Assembly (NCBI GenBank): GCA_900542265.1
Contig: UQML01000012.1
Coordinates: 1 to 49,396 of the forward strand
Reading direction: 5' to 3'
DNA length: 49,396 nucleotides
Origin: an uncultured Eggerthella sp.
GTDB taxonomy: Bacteria; Actinomycetota; Coriobacteriia; Coriobacteriales; Eggerthellaceae
Shown: positions 33,899 through 42,651 of the stretch, piece by piece
Layout of the letters: each line of letters begins with the position of its first letter
How positions within the stretch are numbered: position 1 is the stretch's first letter
Position numbers and translations under genes: made by a program
Notes under the pieces: generated by a model
The model's input: the letters and a program-made list of their open reading frames with translations, nothing else
Databases searched by the model: none
Told to the model about the DNA's origin: nothing

Positions 33899-35524
33899 TT
33901 ACGACTCCCCACCTTTCTTTTGCGTATCCCCACTATCACCATGAGTAGAAGCTGTTGCGACTGCCTCCTTAGGCGCAGTTGATGCAGCTACCTGAGAAGA
34001 TGCTTGATGCGCCGCAGACGATACTGCTGATGTGACAGCTGTTCCTTGTACAGGCTGCACGCTGGTACCATCCCAGTGTTTACGCAATCCATAAATCACA
34101 AACGGAATTGCTACTGAAATTACCCAGCAAATAAGCAGAGTAATGACATAGACCGTGCCCGCTTGTGCTGTCAGCTGACTTGGCGGGAAGAACGATACAA
34201 CAAGAGCAAATACGGTGAGCAATAAGCCACATCCAGCCACAATGCACTTGCCAACGGTGCCACCAAAGATTTGGAATACACGCGGCTTGTCCTGGTCCTT
34301 GAGCACTAACTTAAAGTAAGCCAAGAAGAACAGAACGTAACCGACAAGATAAATTACTACCGTAAGGCCAACTGCGGTCAAATAAGAAATGGAAGATCCG
34401 GAACCACCTGAAAGGGCCATAGATCCGCATAATACCGCGTCCCAAATGGTAACAATAACACCCTGCACAACAACGGTTTTTACCGATACACCATGCTTGT
34501 TGGTTTTTGCAAAACTCTTAGGGATAATGCCCTCTTTAGCAGTCTCGAGCAAAGCACGAGAAGGACCAACGATCCACGATGAAATCTCAGCTAAAACACC
34601 TGCAGCTAACAGAAATGCAATAACGTATACGAGCCATCCACAATGGAAATGCGCATCAAAGATATTAGAGAACGCAACAATAACACCTGTCGATAAGTTT
34701 GCATCAAGCTGAGCCTGACTCATCGTCATAGCAACAGCAAGGCCACCCAAGGTATCAAGTACGATCGTCAAGACGCACAAGACAATCATAACCATAGGAT
34801 AGATTTTGCCAGGGTTCTTCAACTCGTTAACATGCGAAGCGCTTGCCTCAACTCCTGCAAAAGCAAGAATAAATGAAGCAAAAATTACGAGCGTGCTCAC
34901 CTGAGTAAAGTCAGGAACGAATCCAGATACCGATGCATCAAAATCTAATTGCGAAATACCGCCTGTTGCAAGATAAGCAATAAGACCAATCAGAAGCACT
35001 ACTGCTGGAATCAAAACACCACCGAAAAAGCCAACTTTAGCAATACGTGCAGTAAGTTTTGTACCGCCAAGCTGCGTTAAGGTAAGACCCCAAACAATAA
35101 TCGCAACACCAATAAACATAACGAGCGGATTATCGTAGAGAGCATCCCAACCTACGATAAAAGAAATAGCAGCTAAAACGAAGAAAGCCATCGTTACGAA
35201 TCCTACCGTGATTTGAAACCATTGATAGAACAGTGCCGCGAAGCCCCATCGTTTTCCTAAGGTCTTTCCGACCCATCCAAAAATGCCGCCATCTTCCCAT
35301 CCTTTAACCGTTGCCATTTCTGCAGCAACTAATGCAACGGGAAGAAACCAAAAAATACCGCCTAATATGAGAAAGAAAATAAGATGGAGACCAGAAGATG
35401 CAAAGTTTGGATATGCATATACGGTCATAACCATAGATGCTGTCATGGCAAAGAAGCCAAAGAAGCCCAGTGTCTTAACTGCTGATTTTCCTGATGCGGT
35501 CGATGTTTGTTTTTCCGCACTCAT
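33899..35524 (-). CDS. gadC: Glutamate/GABA antiporter GadC
   Basis: An APC-superfamily exchanger of about 541 residues with twelve predicted TM helices. It imports glutamate and exports GABA to complete the acid-resistance cycle with GadB. The N-terminal TM1 region has FGFFAMTASMVMTVYAYPNFA, followed by GWEDGGIFGWVGKTLGKRWG and FAGVEASASHVNELKNPGKIYP, all typical of the family. The long Ala/Ser/Thr-rich C-terminal tail (about 485-541) may be the pH-dependent plug known from GadC. ATG 35524 with AAAGGGG upstream is preferred over a GTG three codons earlier. Confidence 0.92.
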   Translation of the reverse strand: MSAEKQTSTASGKSAVKTLGFFGFFAMTASMVMTVYAYPNFASSGLHLIFFLILGGIFWFLPVALVAAEMATVKGWEDGGIFGWVGKTLGKRWGFAALFYQWFQITVGFVTMAFFVLAAISFIVGWDALYDNPLVMFIGVAIIVWGLTLTQLGGTKLTARIAKVGFFGGVLIPAVVLLIGLIAYLATGGISQLDFDASVSGFVPDFTQVSTLVIFASFILAFAGVEASASHVNELKNPGKIYPMVMIVLCVLTIVLDTLGGLAVAMTMSQAQLDANLSTGVIVAFSNIFDAHFHCGWLVYVIAFLLAAGVLAEISSWIVGPSRALLETAKEGIIPKSFAKTNKHGVSVKTVVVQGVIVTIWDAVLCGSMALSGGSGSSISYLTAVGLTVVIYLVGYVLFFLAYFKLVLKDQDKPRVFQIFGGTVGKCIVAGCGLLLTVFALVVSFFPPSQLTAQAGTVYVITLLICWVISVAIPFVIYGLRKHWDGTSVQPVQGTAVTSAVSSAAHQASSQVAASTAPKEAVATASTHGDSGDTQKKGGES

Positions 35525-35598
35525 CTTTCTCACCCCTTTCCTTTTGAATACGTACTATCTAGGTTCAAAAGCACACGCCCTATCCATCTCAGGCGTTT

Positions 35599-35628
35599 TA
35601 ATGACTTTCCGTTTCTTCAAAGAAAGTC
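35599..35628. other. 9-bp-arm hairpin upstream of gadC
   Basis: ATGACTTTC, a 12-nt loop and GAAAGTCAT form a perfect stem about 75 bp upstream of gadC. GACTTTC/GAAAGTC also appears in the arms of the dispersed repeats, so it could be an isolated fragment of that family or an operator. The rest of 35525-36032 holds only the small ORF listed. Confidence 0.4.
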
Positions 35629-35822
35629 ATCTGCGTATTGAATCTCGCCACGTATTAATCATAGAAAGCGATGAAGTTTTACCGGACGAGGGGAGCCTAA
35701 AGAAAACTCGCCGCCATCACCTCGTTGCCATAAAGTCATTTAACAATCGAAAAAATTAGCATTTTGCACGACGAGCAAAGGAGATAATACTCATCTGGGA
35801 AAAGACAGCATGAACAGGCCAA

Positions 35823-35966
35823 ATGGGAAGCAGCTATAAAAAGGGGAGCGCTAAACCTTTGTTTACACAAGACGGTAATTTTTTGTTAGCAACGACGCAA
35901 CGAATGTCTTTTGCAGTGGTTATAACCCTCATCTTTGTAGTATTAGGTACTGAAATGAGTTTTTAA
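35823..35966 (+). CDS. Possible 47-residue membrane peptide
   Basis: An open frame MGSSYKKGSAKPLFT... with a C-terminal hydrophobic helix (MSFAVVITLIFVVLG) that ends 66 bp before the APC permease gene on the same strand. The 15 basic residues before the helix fit an N-in single-pass topology. The ribosome site is weak (AACAGG 4 bases before). It may be a small transporter companion or chance; there is no comparative evidence. Confidence 0.3.
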   Translation: MGSSYKKGSAKPLFTQDGNFLLATTQRMSFAVVITLIFVVLGTEMSF

Positions 35967-36032
35967 AATAAGCATATTTATGAAGCTGCCTAGAAGAGAG
36001 CAGCTGCATATAATCACGAAAGAGTGAGAACC

Positions 36033-37430
36033 ATGACTCACAAAACAACATCGCCACTATCGGCTCAACCTTCCTCATCGTCTTCACAGACATCAACCCA
36101 GACAAATAGTGCTGGTTTCAAACGAAACCTTACTGTCTTTGATATGGTGATTTACGGCCTTATCTTTATGGTTCCTATTGCAACGTTTAGCCTTTTTGGT
36201 GGTGTTTCAAACGCTTCTGGAGGCATGCCTGCCCTTGCTTATCTTGTTGCATTTGTGGCTATGATTTTTACCGTATTGTCTTTTGGAATGATGATCAACA
36301 CATTCCCCTCATCGGGATCAATCTACACTTACACCACTAAATCTATTGGCAAAGGAATTGGCTTCATCGCTGGATGGCTTATGCTTCTTCAATACCTTTG
36401 CTCACCCGATATGGTTTTTACGATGGCGGCCGAAGCACTCAATAACTACGTTCCCCAAATTCCAGTATGGGGATGGTGCGTTATCTTTTTGGCTGTCGTA
36501 TTTTTTATTGCGTCGCGTGGCATGAAAACTACCATGCTGGTTAACCGCATCGCCTTAATTTTTGAATTTATCGTATTGGGTATGTTTGTCGTTTTTGGGG
36601 TTATCTATATTGTTACTCATCCAGCAACATCGGGATTTTCACTTACCGCTCTTTTTAATCCAGCAACGTTTAATGCGCAAGGAATGCTTGGAGCGGCATC
36701 GCTCGCGGTTTTTTCCTTTGTAGGATTTGGTTGCGTTGCTACTCTTACCGATGAAGCAAAAGACGAGCACCATGGCCCCTCACGCGCAATGCTTATTATG
36801 GTCGTAATATTAGTAATCATCTTTGCCTTAACCTGCTACATTGCAACCTGTATTGATCCATCAGGTGCAATTTGTCGTGGCAACGAAGACAACGGATTTT
36901 ATCTTATAGCCGAACTGGTAGGAGGAACCTGGTTTGGCGTGGTATGTGCTGTTGCGGTAGCACTAGCACAAGGACTTTTTACAGGCCTCGTTGGCGTTGT
37001 TTCTGTTTCGCGCATTCTCTACGTTATGGGCAAAAGTGGATCACTTCCTTCTGCTCTTTCGAAAATCAACGAGAAGCGTCAGGTGCCCATTGTTGCAACC
37101 ACGTTTGTTGCGCTCCTCTCGTTGGTGCTTCTACCCTTTTTCCTTACCATTGGCATGGAAGGTCTTGCAAAGGTAGTTAACTTTGGCGCTCTTTCAACCT
37201 ACATTCTGCTTAATCTTTGCGTTATTGTTTGGTTTTGGATTCGCAAAAAAGATCACAGCAATCCGCTGCGTATGCTCATATTTCCAATCCTAGGTGCACT
37301 TATTACTTTGGCGGTATTTCTCTCACTTGACACTACTGCAAAGATTATTGGTTGTGCTTGGATTATCGTGGGTATCATTTACTACCTCATTATGACCAAA
37401 GGGTTGCATCGAACCATCACGCTCGAATAA
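36033..37430 (+). CDS. APC-family amino-acid permease
   Basis: A 465-residue polytopic transporter with about twelve TM helices. The Ser/Thr/Gln-rich N-terminus (1-30) is cytoplasmic. Family motifs include FDMVIYGLIFMVPIATFSLFGG, the YTYTTKSIGKGIGFIAGWLM stretch and FVGFGCVATLTDEAKDEHHGP in the TM6-7 region. The substrate cannot be assigned; putrescine, GABA or other amino acids are plausible given the divergent gadC. ATG 36033 with GAAAGAGTGAG upstream was chosen over the GTG at 36024. A strong terminator follows. Confidence 0.85.
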   Translation: MTHKTTSPLSAQPSSSSSQTSTQTNSAGFKRNLTVFDMVIYGLIFMVPIATFSLFGGVSNASGGMPALAYLVAFVAMIFTVLSFGMMINTFPSSGSIYTYTTKSIGKGIGFIAGWLMLLQYLCSPDMVFTMAAEALNNYVPQIPVWGWCVIFLAVVFFIASRGMKTTMLVNRIALIFEFIVLGMFVVFGVIYIVTHPATSGFSLTALFNPATFNAQGMLGAASLAVFSFVGFGCVATLTDEAKDEHHGPSRAMLIMVVILVIIFALTCYIATCIDPSGAICRGNEDNGFYLIAELVGGTWFGVVCAVAVALAQGLFTGLVGVVSVSRILYVMGKSGSLPSALSKINEKRQVPIVATTFVALLSLVLLPFFLTIGMEGLAKVVNFGALSTYILLNLCVIVWFWIRKKDHSNPLRMLIFPILGALITLAVFLSLDTTAKIIGCAWIIVGIIYYLIMTKGLHRTITLE

Positions 37431-37453
37431 CGCCGGAATGGCACCGTAGATCA

Positions 37454-37547
37454 AAAGGCACCCCGCGTCTTTTCTGAACTGCGTCCCATTTCTCTTGTCC
37501 AAGTTTTGGGAGGCAGTTCATTCTTTGTGCGGAGTGCCTTTCTTTTT
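37454..37547 (+). terminator. Long two-stem terminator behind the APC permease
   Basis: Outer arms AAAGGCACCCCGC (37454-37466) and GCGGAGTGCCTTT (37529-37541) pair with one mismatch and run into TTTCTTTTT. An inner pair, GAACTGCGTCCCA (37476-37488) and TGGGAGGCAGTTC (37507-37519), forms a second stem. At about 90 nt it is unusually long for a simple terminator. Confidence 0.8.
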
Positions 37548-37554
37548 ACTGAAT

Positions 37555-37604
37555 CAATCCAACTGAATTAATTCCACTAAATCAATTCAGTCCAATTCAG
37601 TTTA
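37555..37604. repeat. Post-stop ACTGAATT repeats behind clpB
   Basis: ACTGAATY and its reverse AATTCAGT recur five times in 50 bp directly behind the clpB stop, giving both direct and inverted repeats. ACTGAATT/AATTCAGT could form a weak stem. Confidence 0.55.
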
Positions 37605-37605
37605 T

Positions 37606-40380
37606 TTAGTCACCGAGCGATCCTAAAATCTCATCAGCCTCATCGAGCAAAGCTTGTGCCTCATCAGCCGATAGCTCATCAGCAGGTTTAGGCTGAACTT
37701 CCCCTTCATTGTAAATCTTGGTCTCGTAGTTACCCTCATCATCCAAATCAACGACAACTTGAGCACCGCTTAACACACGACCTGCAATAATCTCATTTGC
37801 AATACGATCTACTACCTGACGCTGAATCAAACGCTTTAACGGACGAGCGCCAAAGACGGGATCATATCCATCAATTGCCAAGCGCTCCATAGCAGCAGGA
37901 CTTACGGAAAGATTAATGTGCCTATCCTTCAAACGATCGGACACATCCTTGAGCTGCAGATCAACAATAGGCTCGATATCAGCAATCGAAAGCTCATCAA
38001 AGGTAATGATGTCGTCAATACGATTCAAGAACTCAGGGCGGAACGTTGAGCGCAAAGAGTCATTGATCGAATTGGTAAAATCAGCCAACTTGTGCGCTAC
38101 CTCTTCTGGAGTCATGTTGGCCATTTGCTCCACCATCTCACCCATCGTCTCATTCTTAAATGCAGCACGTTCGCGAATAAACTGACTGCCTACGTTTGAC
38201 GTCATGATAATAATGGTGTTCTTAAACGACACCACACGACCTTGTCCATCAGTCAAGCGACCATCATCAAGCACCTGGAGCAAGATATTGAAGACATCGG
38301 GATGAGCCTTCTCAATCTCATCAAGCAAGATAACGCTATAGGGCTTACGACGTACCGCTTCAGTAAGCTGACCACCCTCGTCGTATCCGACGTATCCTGG
38401 AGGAGCACCAATCAGGCGTTGTACACTGAACTTTTCCATGTACTCAGACATATCAATGCGAACCATGGCGCGCTCAGAATCAAACAGATACTCTGCCAAT
38501 GCTTTTGCGAGCTCAGTTTTACCAACACCCGTCGGACCGAGGAACATGAAAGAGCCGATGGGTTTCTCAGGGTCAGCAAGACCTGCGCGGCTTCTTCGGA
38601 TTGCCCCTGCTACTGCTTCAACAGCACCATCTTGACCGATAACACGCTCATGAAGCTTAGCCTCTAAGTCAATGAGCTTTTCCATCTCACCTTGCATCAT
38701 CTTGGTAACGGGAATGCCCGTCCACGTTGAAACAACTTCGGCAATCTCATCGTCAGTGACTTCTTCTTTCAAGATTGCACCGTCTGCCTGACGTGCCTCT
38801 AAAAGCTCTTCAGCTTCTTTCAGCTGCTGCTGCAACTCAGGAATACGACCATAACGCAACTCTGATGCACGTGACAAATCACCCTCACGCGTTGCACGCT
38901 CTTCCTCAAGCTGTGCTTGATCGATCTCTGTTTTGATATTTTGAACAGAAACGATGACATCTTTCTCGTTTTTCCATTCAGCCTTGCGCGCATCAAGCGC
39001 TTCTTTAGCAGCCGCAATATCTTTGCGTAATTGCTCCAAACGCTCCTGGGAAGGAATGTCGGATTCCTTCATGAGCGCTTGCTCCTCAATTTGCATTTGC
39101 GTCAATTTGCGCTCAGCGATGTCAACCTCTTCGGGCATTGAATCAATCTCGATACGCAAACGACTTGCTGCCTCATCCATCAAATCAATGGCTTTATCTG
39201 GCAAGAATCGATCGGTAATATAGCGATTGGACAACTCAGCTGCTGCAACAATAGCAGGGTCGGTGATTCGCACGCCATGATGGATTTCATACTTTTCCTT
39301 TAAGCCACGCAGAATAGCGATGGTATCTTCAACGGTTGGCTCGCTAACCAATACTGGCTGAAAACGACGCTCAAGAGCAGCATCTTTTTCAATATATTTG
39401 CGATACTCGTCTAAAGTAGTAGCGCCAATAGCATGCAACTCACCGCGAGCAAGTGCAGGCTTTAACATATTGCCTGCATCCATAGAAGAGTCACCTGATG
39501 AACCTGCTCCTACAATCGTGTGCAGCTCATCGATAAACAGAATAATCTGTCCATCAGAATCTTTTACCTCACGCAAAACCGCTTTAAGACGATCCTCAAA
39601 CTCACCACGATATTTTGCACCTGCAAGCATAGCGGGCAAGTCAAGTGCAATAACCTCACGGTCAAGCAACGCTGAAGGAACATCACCTGCGACAATACGC
39701 TGGGCTAACCCCTCAACAATAGCGGTTTTACCGGTACCCGGCTCACCAATAAGAACTGGGTTGTTTTTTGTTCTACGAGAAAGTACCTGAATGGTACGTC
39801 TAATTTCTTCGGAGCGGCCAATGACTGGATCAAGCTTACCCTCGCGAGCGGCTTGGGTAAGATTCTGCCCGTATTGTTCTAATGCCTCAAACTCCGTTTT
39901 TGATGTTGCGTCAGTCACGCGCGTATCCCCCCTTAATTCCTCATAAGCTTCCTCGATGTTTTTACGATTAATGCCCGCATCATTTAAAATACGACCAGCA
40001 TCAGTTTTGTCTTCTGATAGAGCAATCAGTAAATGCTCGCTTGTTGCAAATGAGTCGCCTAAGGACTCAGCAATCTTAACGGCATTATCGAGCACTTTCA
40101 GAAGGTCATTGCTGGGAATGGGCATATCAATACCCATCATTGATCCCATAGGGTTGGTTACCTTGGGCAAATTCTTCATGCGTTCCTCAACACGATGGTG
40201 CAGCATCTGCGGATCTGCGCCAATACGTGTGATGATTGCTTTCATATTGTTCTCACCTGATGTCAACAAAGCATCAAGCAAATCAAGCGGCTCCACCGAT
40301 CCTGCATCGCGTTCCGAGGCAATACTCATTGCATTTTGCAACGCTTCCTGAGCGGTGATAGCCAATTTATCTAATCTCAT
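37606..40380 (-). CDS. clpB: Disaggregase chaperone ClpB
   Basis: A 924-residue AAA+ protein that extracts polypeptides from aggregates together with DnaK. An N domain (1-145) is followed by the first AAA+ module: Walker A GEPGTGKT near 210, Walker B IILFIDELH. The coiled-coil middle domain spans about 410-540. The second module has GPTGVGKTEL and VILLDEIEKAHPDVFN. The C-terminal Asp/Glu-rich tail of about 50 residues is longer than usual. It is the last gene of the dnaK operon, 27 bp behind hspR. Ribosome site AGAGAGG. Confidence 0.95.
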   Translation of the reverse strand: MRLDKLAITAQEALQNAMSIASERDAGSVEPLDLLDALLTSGENNMKAIITRIGADPQMLHHRVEERMKNLPKVTNPMGSMMGIDMPIPSNDLLKVLDNAVKIAESLGDSFATSEHLLIALSEDKTDAGRILNDAGINRKNIEEAYEELRGDTRVTDATSKTEFEALEQYGQNLTQAAREGKLDPVIGRSEEIRRTIQVLSRRTKNNPVLIGEPGTGKTAIVEGLAQRIVAGDVPSALLDREVIALDLPAMLAGAKYRGEFEDRLKAVLREVKDSDGQIILFIDELHTIVGAGSSGDSSMDAGNMLKPALARGELHAIGATTLDEYRKYIEKDAALERRFQPVLVSEPTVEDTIAILRGLKEKYEIHHGVRITDPAIVAAAELSNRYITDRFLPDKAIDLMDEAASRLRIEIDSMPEEVDIAERKLTQMQIEEQALMKESDIPSQERLEQLRKDIAAAKEALDARKAEWKNEKDVIVSVQNIKTEIDQAQLEEERATREGDLSRASELRYGRIPELQQQLKEAEELLEARQADGAILKEEVTDDEIAEVVSTWTGIPVTKMMQGEMEKLIDLEAKLHERVIGQDGAVEAVAGAIRRSRAGLADPEKPIGSFMFLGPTGVGKTELAKALAEYLFDSERAMVRIDMSEYMEKFSVQRLIGAPPGYVGYDEGGQLTEAVRRKPYSVILLDEIEKAHPDVFNILLQVLDDGRLTDGQGRVVSFKNTIIIMTSNVGSQFIRERAAFKNETMGEMVEQMANMTPEEVAHKLADFTNSINDSLRSTFRPEFLNRIDDIITFDELSIADIEPIVDLQLKDVSDRLKDRHINLSVSPAAMERLAIDGYDPVFGARPLKRLIQRQVVDRIANEIIAGRVLSGAQVVVDLDDEGNYETKIYNEGEVQPKPADELSADEAQALLDEADEILGSLGD

Positions 40381-40407
40381 GCGCTACCTCTCTTAGCTAT
40401 AAATCTC

Positions 40408-40800
40408 TTAAGAAAGTTTTGGTCGGTGCCTGAGCTGAATTTCGGTACAGGTAGAAATCATTGTCTTCACACTTGCCTCACGGCTTTCTAGTTCCTGTAC
40501 TCTATCAGCGAGGCGTCTTACACGATTATGAAGAGAGGTAACCTCTCGCTCAGAATCTTCTAGCCTACTTTCTAAGTCCAAAATTCGTATTACTCCAGCA
40601 AGGTTGATACCTTCACTGGTCAGTTCATTAATTAGCTGCAGTCTGTCAATGTCTGCTTGCGAATACATGCGTGTGTTGCCACGAGTTCGCTGCGGTGACA
40701 CCAAGCCCTTCTGCTCATAAATACGCAAGGTCTGGGGGTGAACGCCAGCAAGCTCTGCAGCCACACTAATCATATAGAGTGGGCGATTGCGATCGTTCAT
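40408..40800 (-). CDS. hspR: Heat-shock repressor HspR (MerR family)
   Basis: A 130-residue MerR-type regulator that in actinobacteria represses the dnaK operon and clpB at HAIR operators with DnaK as co-repressor (family knowledge). The winged helix-turn-helix shows YMISVAAELAGVHPQTLRIYEQKGLVSPQRTRGNTRMYS, followed by a coiled coil (LDLESRLEDSEREVTSLHNRVRRLADRVQELE). Start ATG 40800 overlaps the dnaJ TAA by one base (TAATG), with AAGGA 8 bases upstream. Its place within the dnaK operon gives autoregulation. No clear HAIR operator was found in front of dnaK here. Confidence 0.9.
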   Translation of the reverse strand: MNDRNRPLYMISVAAELAGVHPQTLRIYEQKGLVSPQRTRGNTRMYSQADIDRLQLINELTSEGINLAGVIRILDLESRLEDSEREVTSLHNRVRRLADRVQELESREASVKTMISTCTEIQLRHRPKLS

Positions 40801-41765
40801 TACCAATTCCTTACTACTTCAGGCATAGTCGCTTGGAATGCTTCCAATGCCTCTTTTTGCTCTTCAGTAAGTTCAGTGGGCACTTCTACATTAATAACTA
40901 AATATAAGTTGCCGTTACCTGTTGCATCCTTACCGCGTCTTGGAGCACCTTTCCCTTTGAGGGTAAGTTTCTTGCCATTTTGAGTTCCTGCTGGAATCTT
41001 GACACGAACTTTCTTGCCGTCAGGAGTAGGTACAACAAGACTTGTTCCTAATGCTGCTTCTGCCATAGTAATGGGGACATCCATATAGACATCTGCTTTT
41101 TCACGACGATAGAGCGGATGTTCTTCAATGTGGATCTTTACCAGCAGATCTCCTGGCTTCCCGCCATTTACACCAGCACCCCCTTTGCCCTTCAAGCGGA
41201 TGCGCGAACCTTCTGTTGCGCCTGCTGGAACTTTAATAGGATAGGTGTTGGTCTCATTAGAGCCACTCAAGCGCACCTTAATTGATTTCTCGCAGCCCTT
41301 AAATGCTTCATCAAACGTCACATTAAGCGTTACGGTCTTATCATCGCCTTGCGTCGCGCGAGGTTGTTGTTGAGCTCCTCCCCAACTTCCACCGAAAGCG
41401 CCTTCTCCATGGCGAATTGAATCCAAAATGTCAGACCAACTAAAACCACCAAAGTCTGCACCGCCAAAATCAGCACCATTAACGTTGGTGTAATATGCTT
41501 GGCCGCCGAATGGATTTCCACCGGATGCTCCCCAGCCTTGCGGGATCTCATGCGCATTTGCTGTGCCATATTGGTCGTAGAGCTTGCGCTTCTCCTCATC
41601 GCTCAAAACCTCATAGGCTTCATTAATTTCTTTAAATTTGGCTTCATCACCACCAGCGTCGGGATGATGGGTGCGTGCCAATTTGCGGAATGCCTTCTTG
41701 ATTTGATCAGCGGTTGCGTCCCGTGGAACGCCTAGCGTTTTATAGTAATCAGGTGTGGATGCCAT
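40800..41765 (-). CDS. dnaJ: DnaJ/CbpA-type J-domain co-chaperone without zinc finger
   Basis: A 321-residue class II/B J protein that stimulates DnaK ATPase. The J domain (about 5-70) has the HPD motif in ARTHHPDAGG, followed by a Gly/Phe-rich region. Next come two C-terminal beta domains (DKTVTLNVTFDEAFKG, then KKVRVKIPAGTQNGKKLTLKGKGAP). The four CxxCxGxG zinc-binding repeats of canonical DnaJ are absent, which is normal for the second actinobacterial DnaJ, linked to hspR. Start ATG 41765 is behind GAGAGGTGG; a GTG 9 bases upstream is less likely. A 250-bp gap with a large hairpin separates it from grpE. Confidence 0.88.
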   Translation of the reverse strand: MASTPDYYKTLGVPRDATADQIKKAFRKLARTHHPDAGGDEAKFKEINEAYEVLSDEEKRKLYDQYGTANAHEIPQGWGASGGNPFGGQAYYTNVNGADFGGADFGGFSWSDILDSIRHGEGAFGGSWGGAQQQPRATQGDDKTVTLNVTFDEAFKGCEKSIKVRLSGSNETNTYPIKVPAGATEGSRIRLKGKGGAGVNGGKPGDLLVKIHIEEHPLYRREKADVYMDVPITMAEAALGTSLVVPTPDGKKVRVKIPAGTQNGKKLTLKGKGAPRRGKDATGNGNLYLVINVEVPTELTEEQKEALEAFQATMPEVVRNW

Positions 41766-41922
41766 TCGTTCCACCTCTCTTTCCTGTGTGTTTTTCAGTA
41801 GGTTTGTCTTTTTTGTTTTACTTATGTCGTGTGATGAATTACGTGATAGAGGTGCGTATCTGTTTCATTACTTCAGGTACCTCATCACATGACATACTTT
41901 TTGTTTGGTATTTTTTTTGTTT

Positions 41923-41985
41923 GGTACTTTCACACGATAGGCGGGCAAAAACCTCATCGCCCGCCTATCTTGATTGTGAAGTACC
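41923..41985. other. Large intercistronic hairpin between grpE and dnaJ
   Basis: The outer arms GGTACTTTCACA and TGTGAAGTACC enclose a perfect 11-bp inner stem (GATAGGCGGGC / GCCCGCCTATC) with a 12-nt loop. On the minus-strand mRNA it is followed by A-rich, not U-rich, sequence. It is therefore more likely a stability or processing element than a terminator. A direct repeat, TTTTTGTTTGGTA, lies next to it (41899-41926). Confidence 0.8.
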
Positions 41986-42022
41986 TTGTCTTTGTTGCAG
42001 CAGCGCTCCAGTCCGAGAAGAC

Positions 42023-42649
42023 TTACTCCTCCTCAGGAGTTTCGCGCTTAGGTCCACCAACCGTAATAGTTACCATCGCAGGACGGATAACTTTGTTGCC
42101 CATGCGATATCCCTTTTGATATACCGCGGCAACTGTCTCATCGGGAACACTGGGATCATCAACCGTACCAACTGCTTGAGCTTCTAATGCGTTATAAGCT
42201 TCTCCTGCAGGATCAATAATGACTACACCCTCTTTTGTCAGCGCTTGAGCAAGTTTGGTATGGACGGCCTCGACTCCGCCGAGCAAACCTGTTTCGCCAT
42301 TATTGGTGGCATAATCAATCGTGCGCTCAAAGTCATCCATAACAGGAATGAGTTGCTCGACAAGCTTTTCTGCTGCGCGTTGTTTTTCTTCTTCGCGCTG
42401 TTCGTTCATACGGCGGCGATAGGTATCCCACTCCGCATGAAGACGCATGTACTTGTCCTGCCACTCGGCTGCCCGTTGGGCAGCCGATTCGGCATCATTT
42501 TGCTCTGCTGTCTCTGGATCCGTGATGTCTTCACCATCTTCTCCATTGACCGCATCGTCTAATTCGAGTTCCTCATCATCTAAGACTTCAGCATCAACAA
42601 CGTCTTCAGGATTGGTCTGATCGTCCCGGGTATTTTGGGGAGCAGTCAT
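42023..42649 (-). CDS. grpE: Nucleotide-exchange factor GrpE
   Basis: A 208-residue dimeric exchange factor that releases ADP from DnaK. A long acidic low-complexity N-terminus (1-70) is followed by the helical region (WQDKYMRLHAEWDTYRRRMNEQREEEKQ) and the beta-domain with YQKGYRMGNKVIRPAMVTI. These match the family's signature and usual length of about 200. It starts 2 bp behind the dnaK stop with AGGAG 9 bases ahead, so the two are translationally linked. Confidence 0.92.
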   Translation of the reverse strand: MTAPQNTRDDQTNPEDVVDAEVLDDEELELDDAVNGEDGEDITDPETAEQNDAESAAQRAAEWQDKYMRLHAEWDTYRRRMNEQREEEKQRAAEKLVEQLIPVMDDFERTIDYATNNGETGLLGGVEAVHTKLAQALTKEGVVIIDPAGEAYNALEAQAVGTVDDPSVPDETVAAVYQKGYRMGNKVIRPAMVTITVGGPKRETPEEE

Positions 42650-42651
42650 GA

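Noticed and set aside
35283..35759. 158-codon plus-strand ORF overlapping the gadC start
   Set aside because: The first two thirds are antisense to gadC and the rest crosses a hairpin; no start signal.
41923..41985. Calling the grpE-dnaJ hairpin an intrinsic terminator
   Set aside because: On the operon strand it is followed by A-rich sequence, not by a T-tract.
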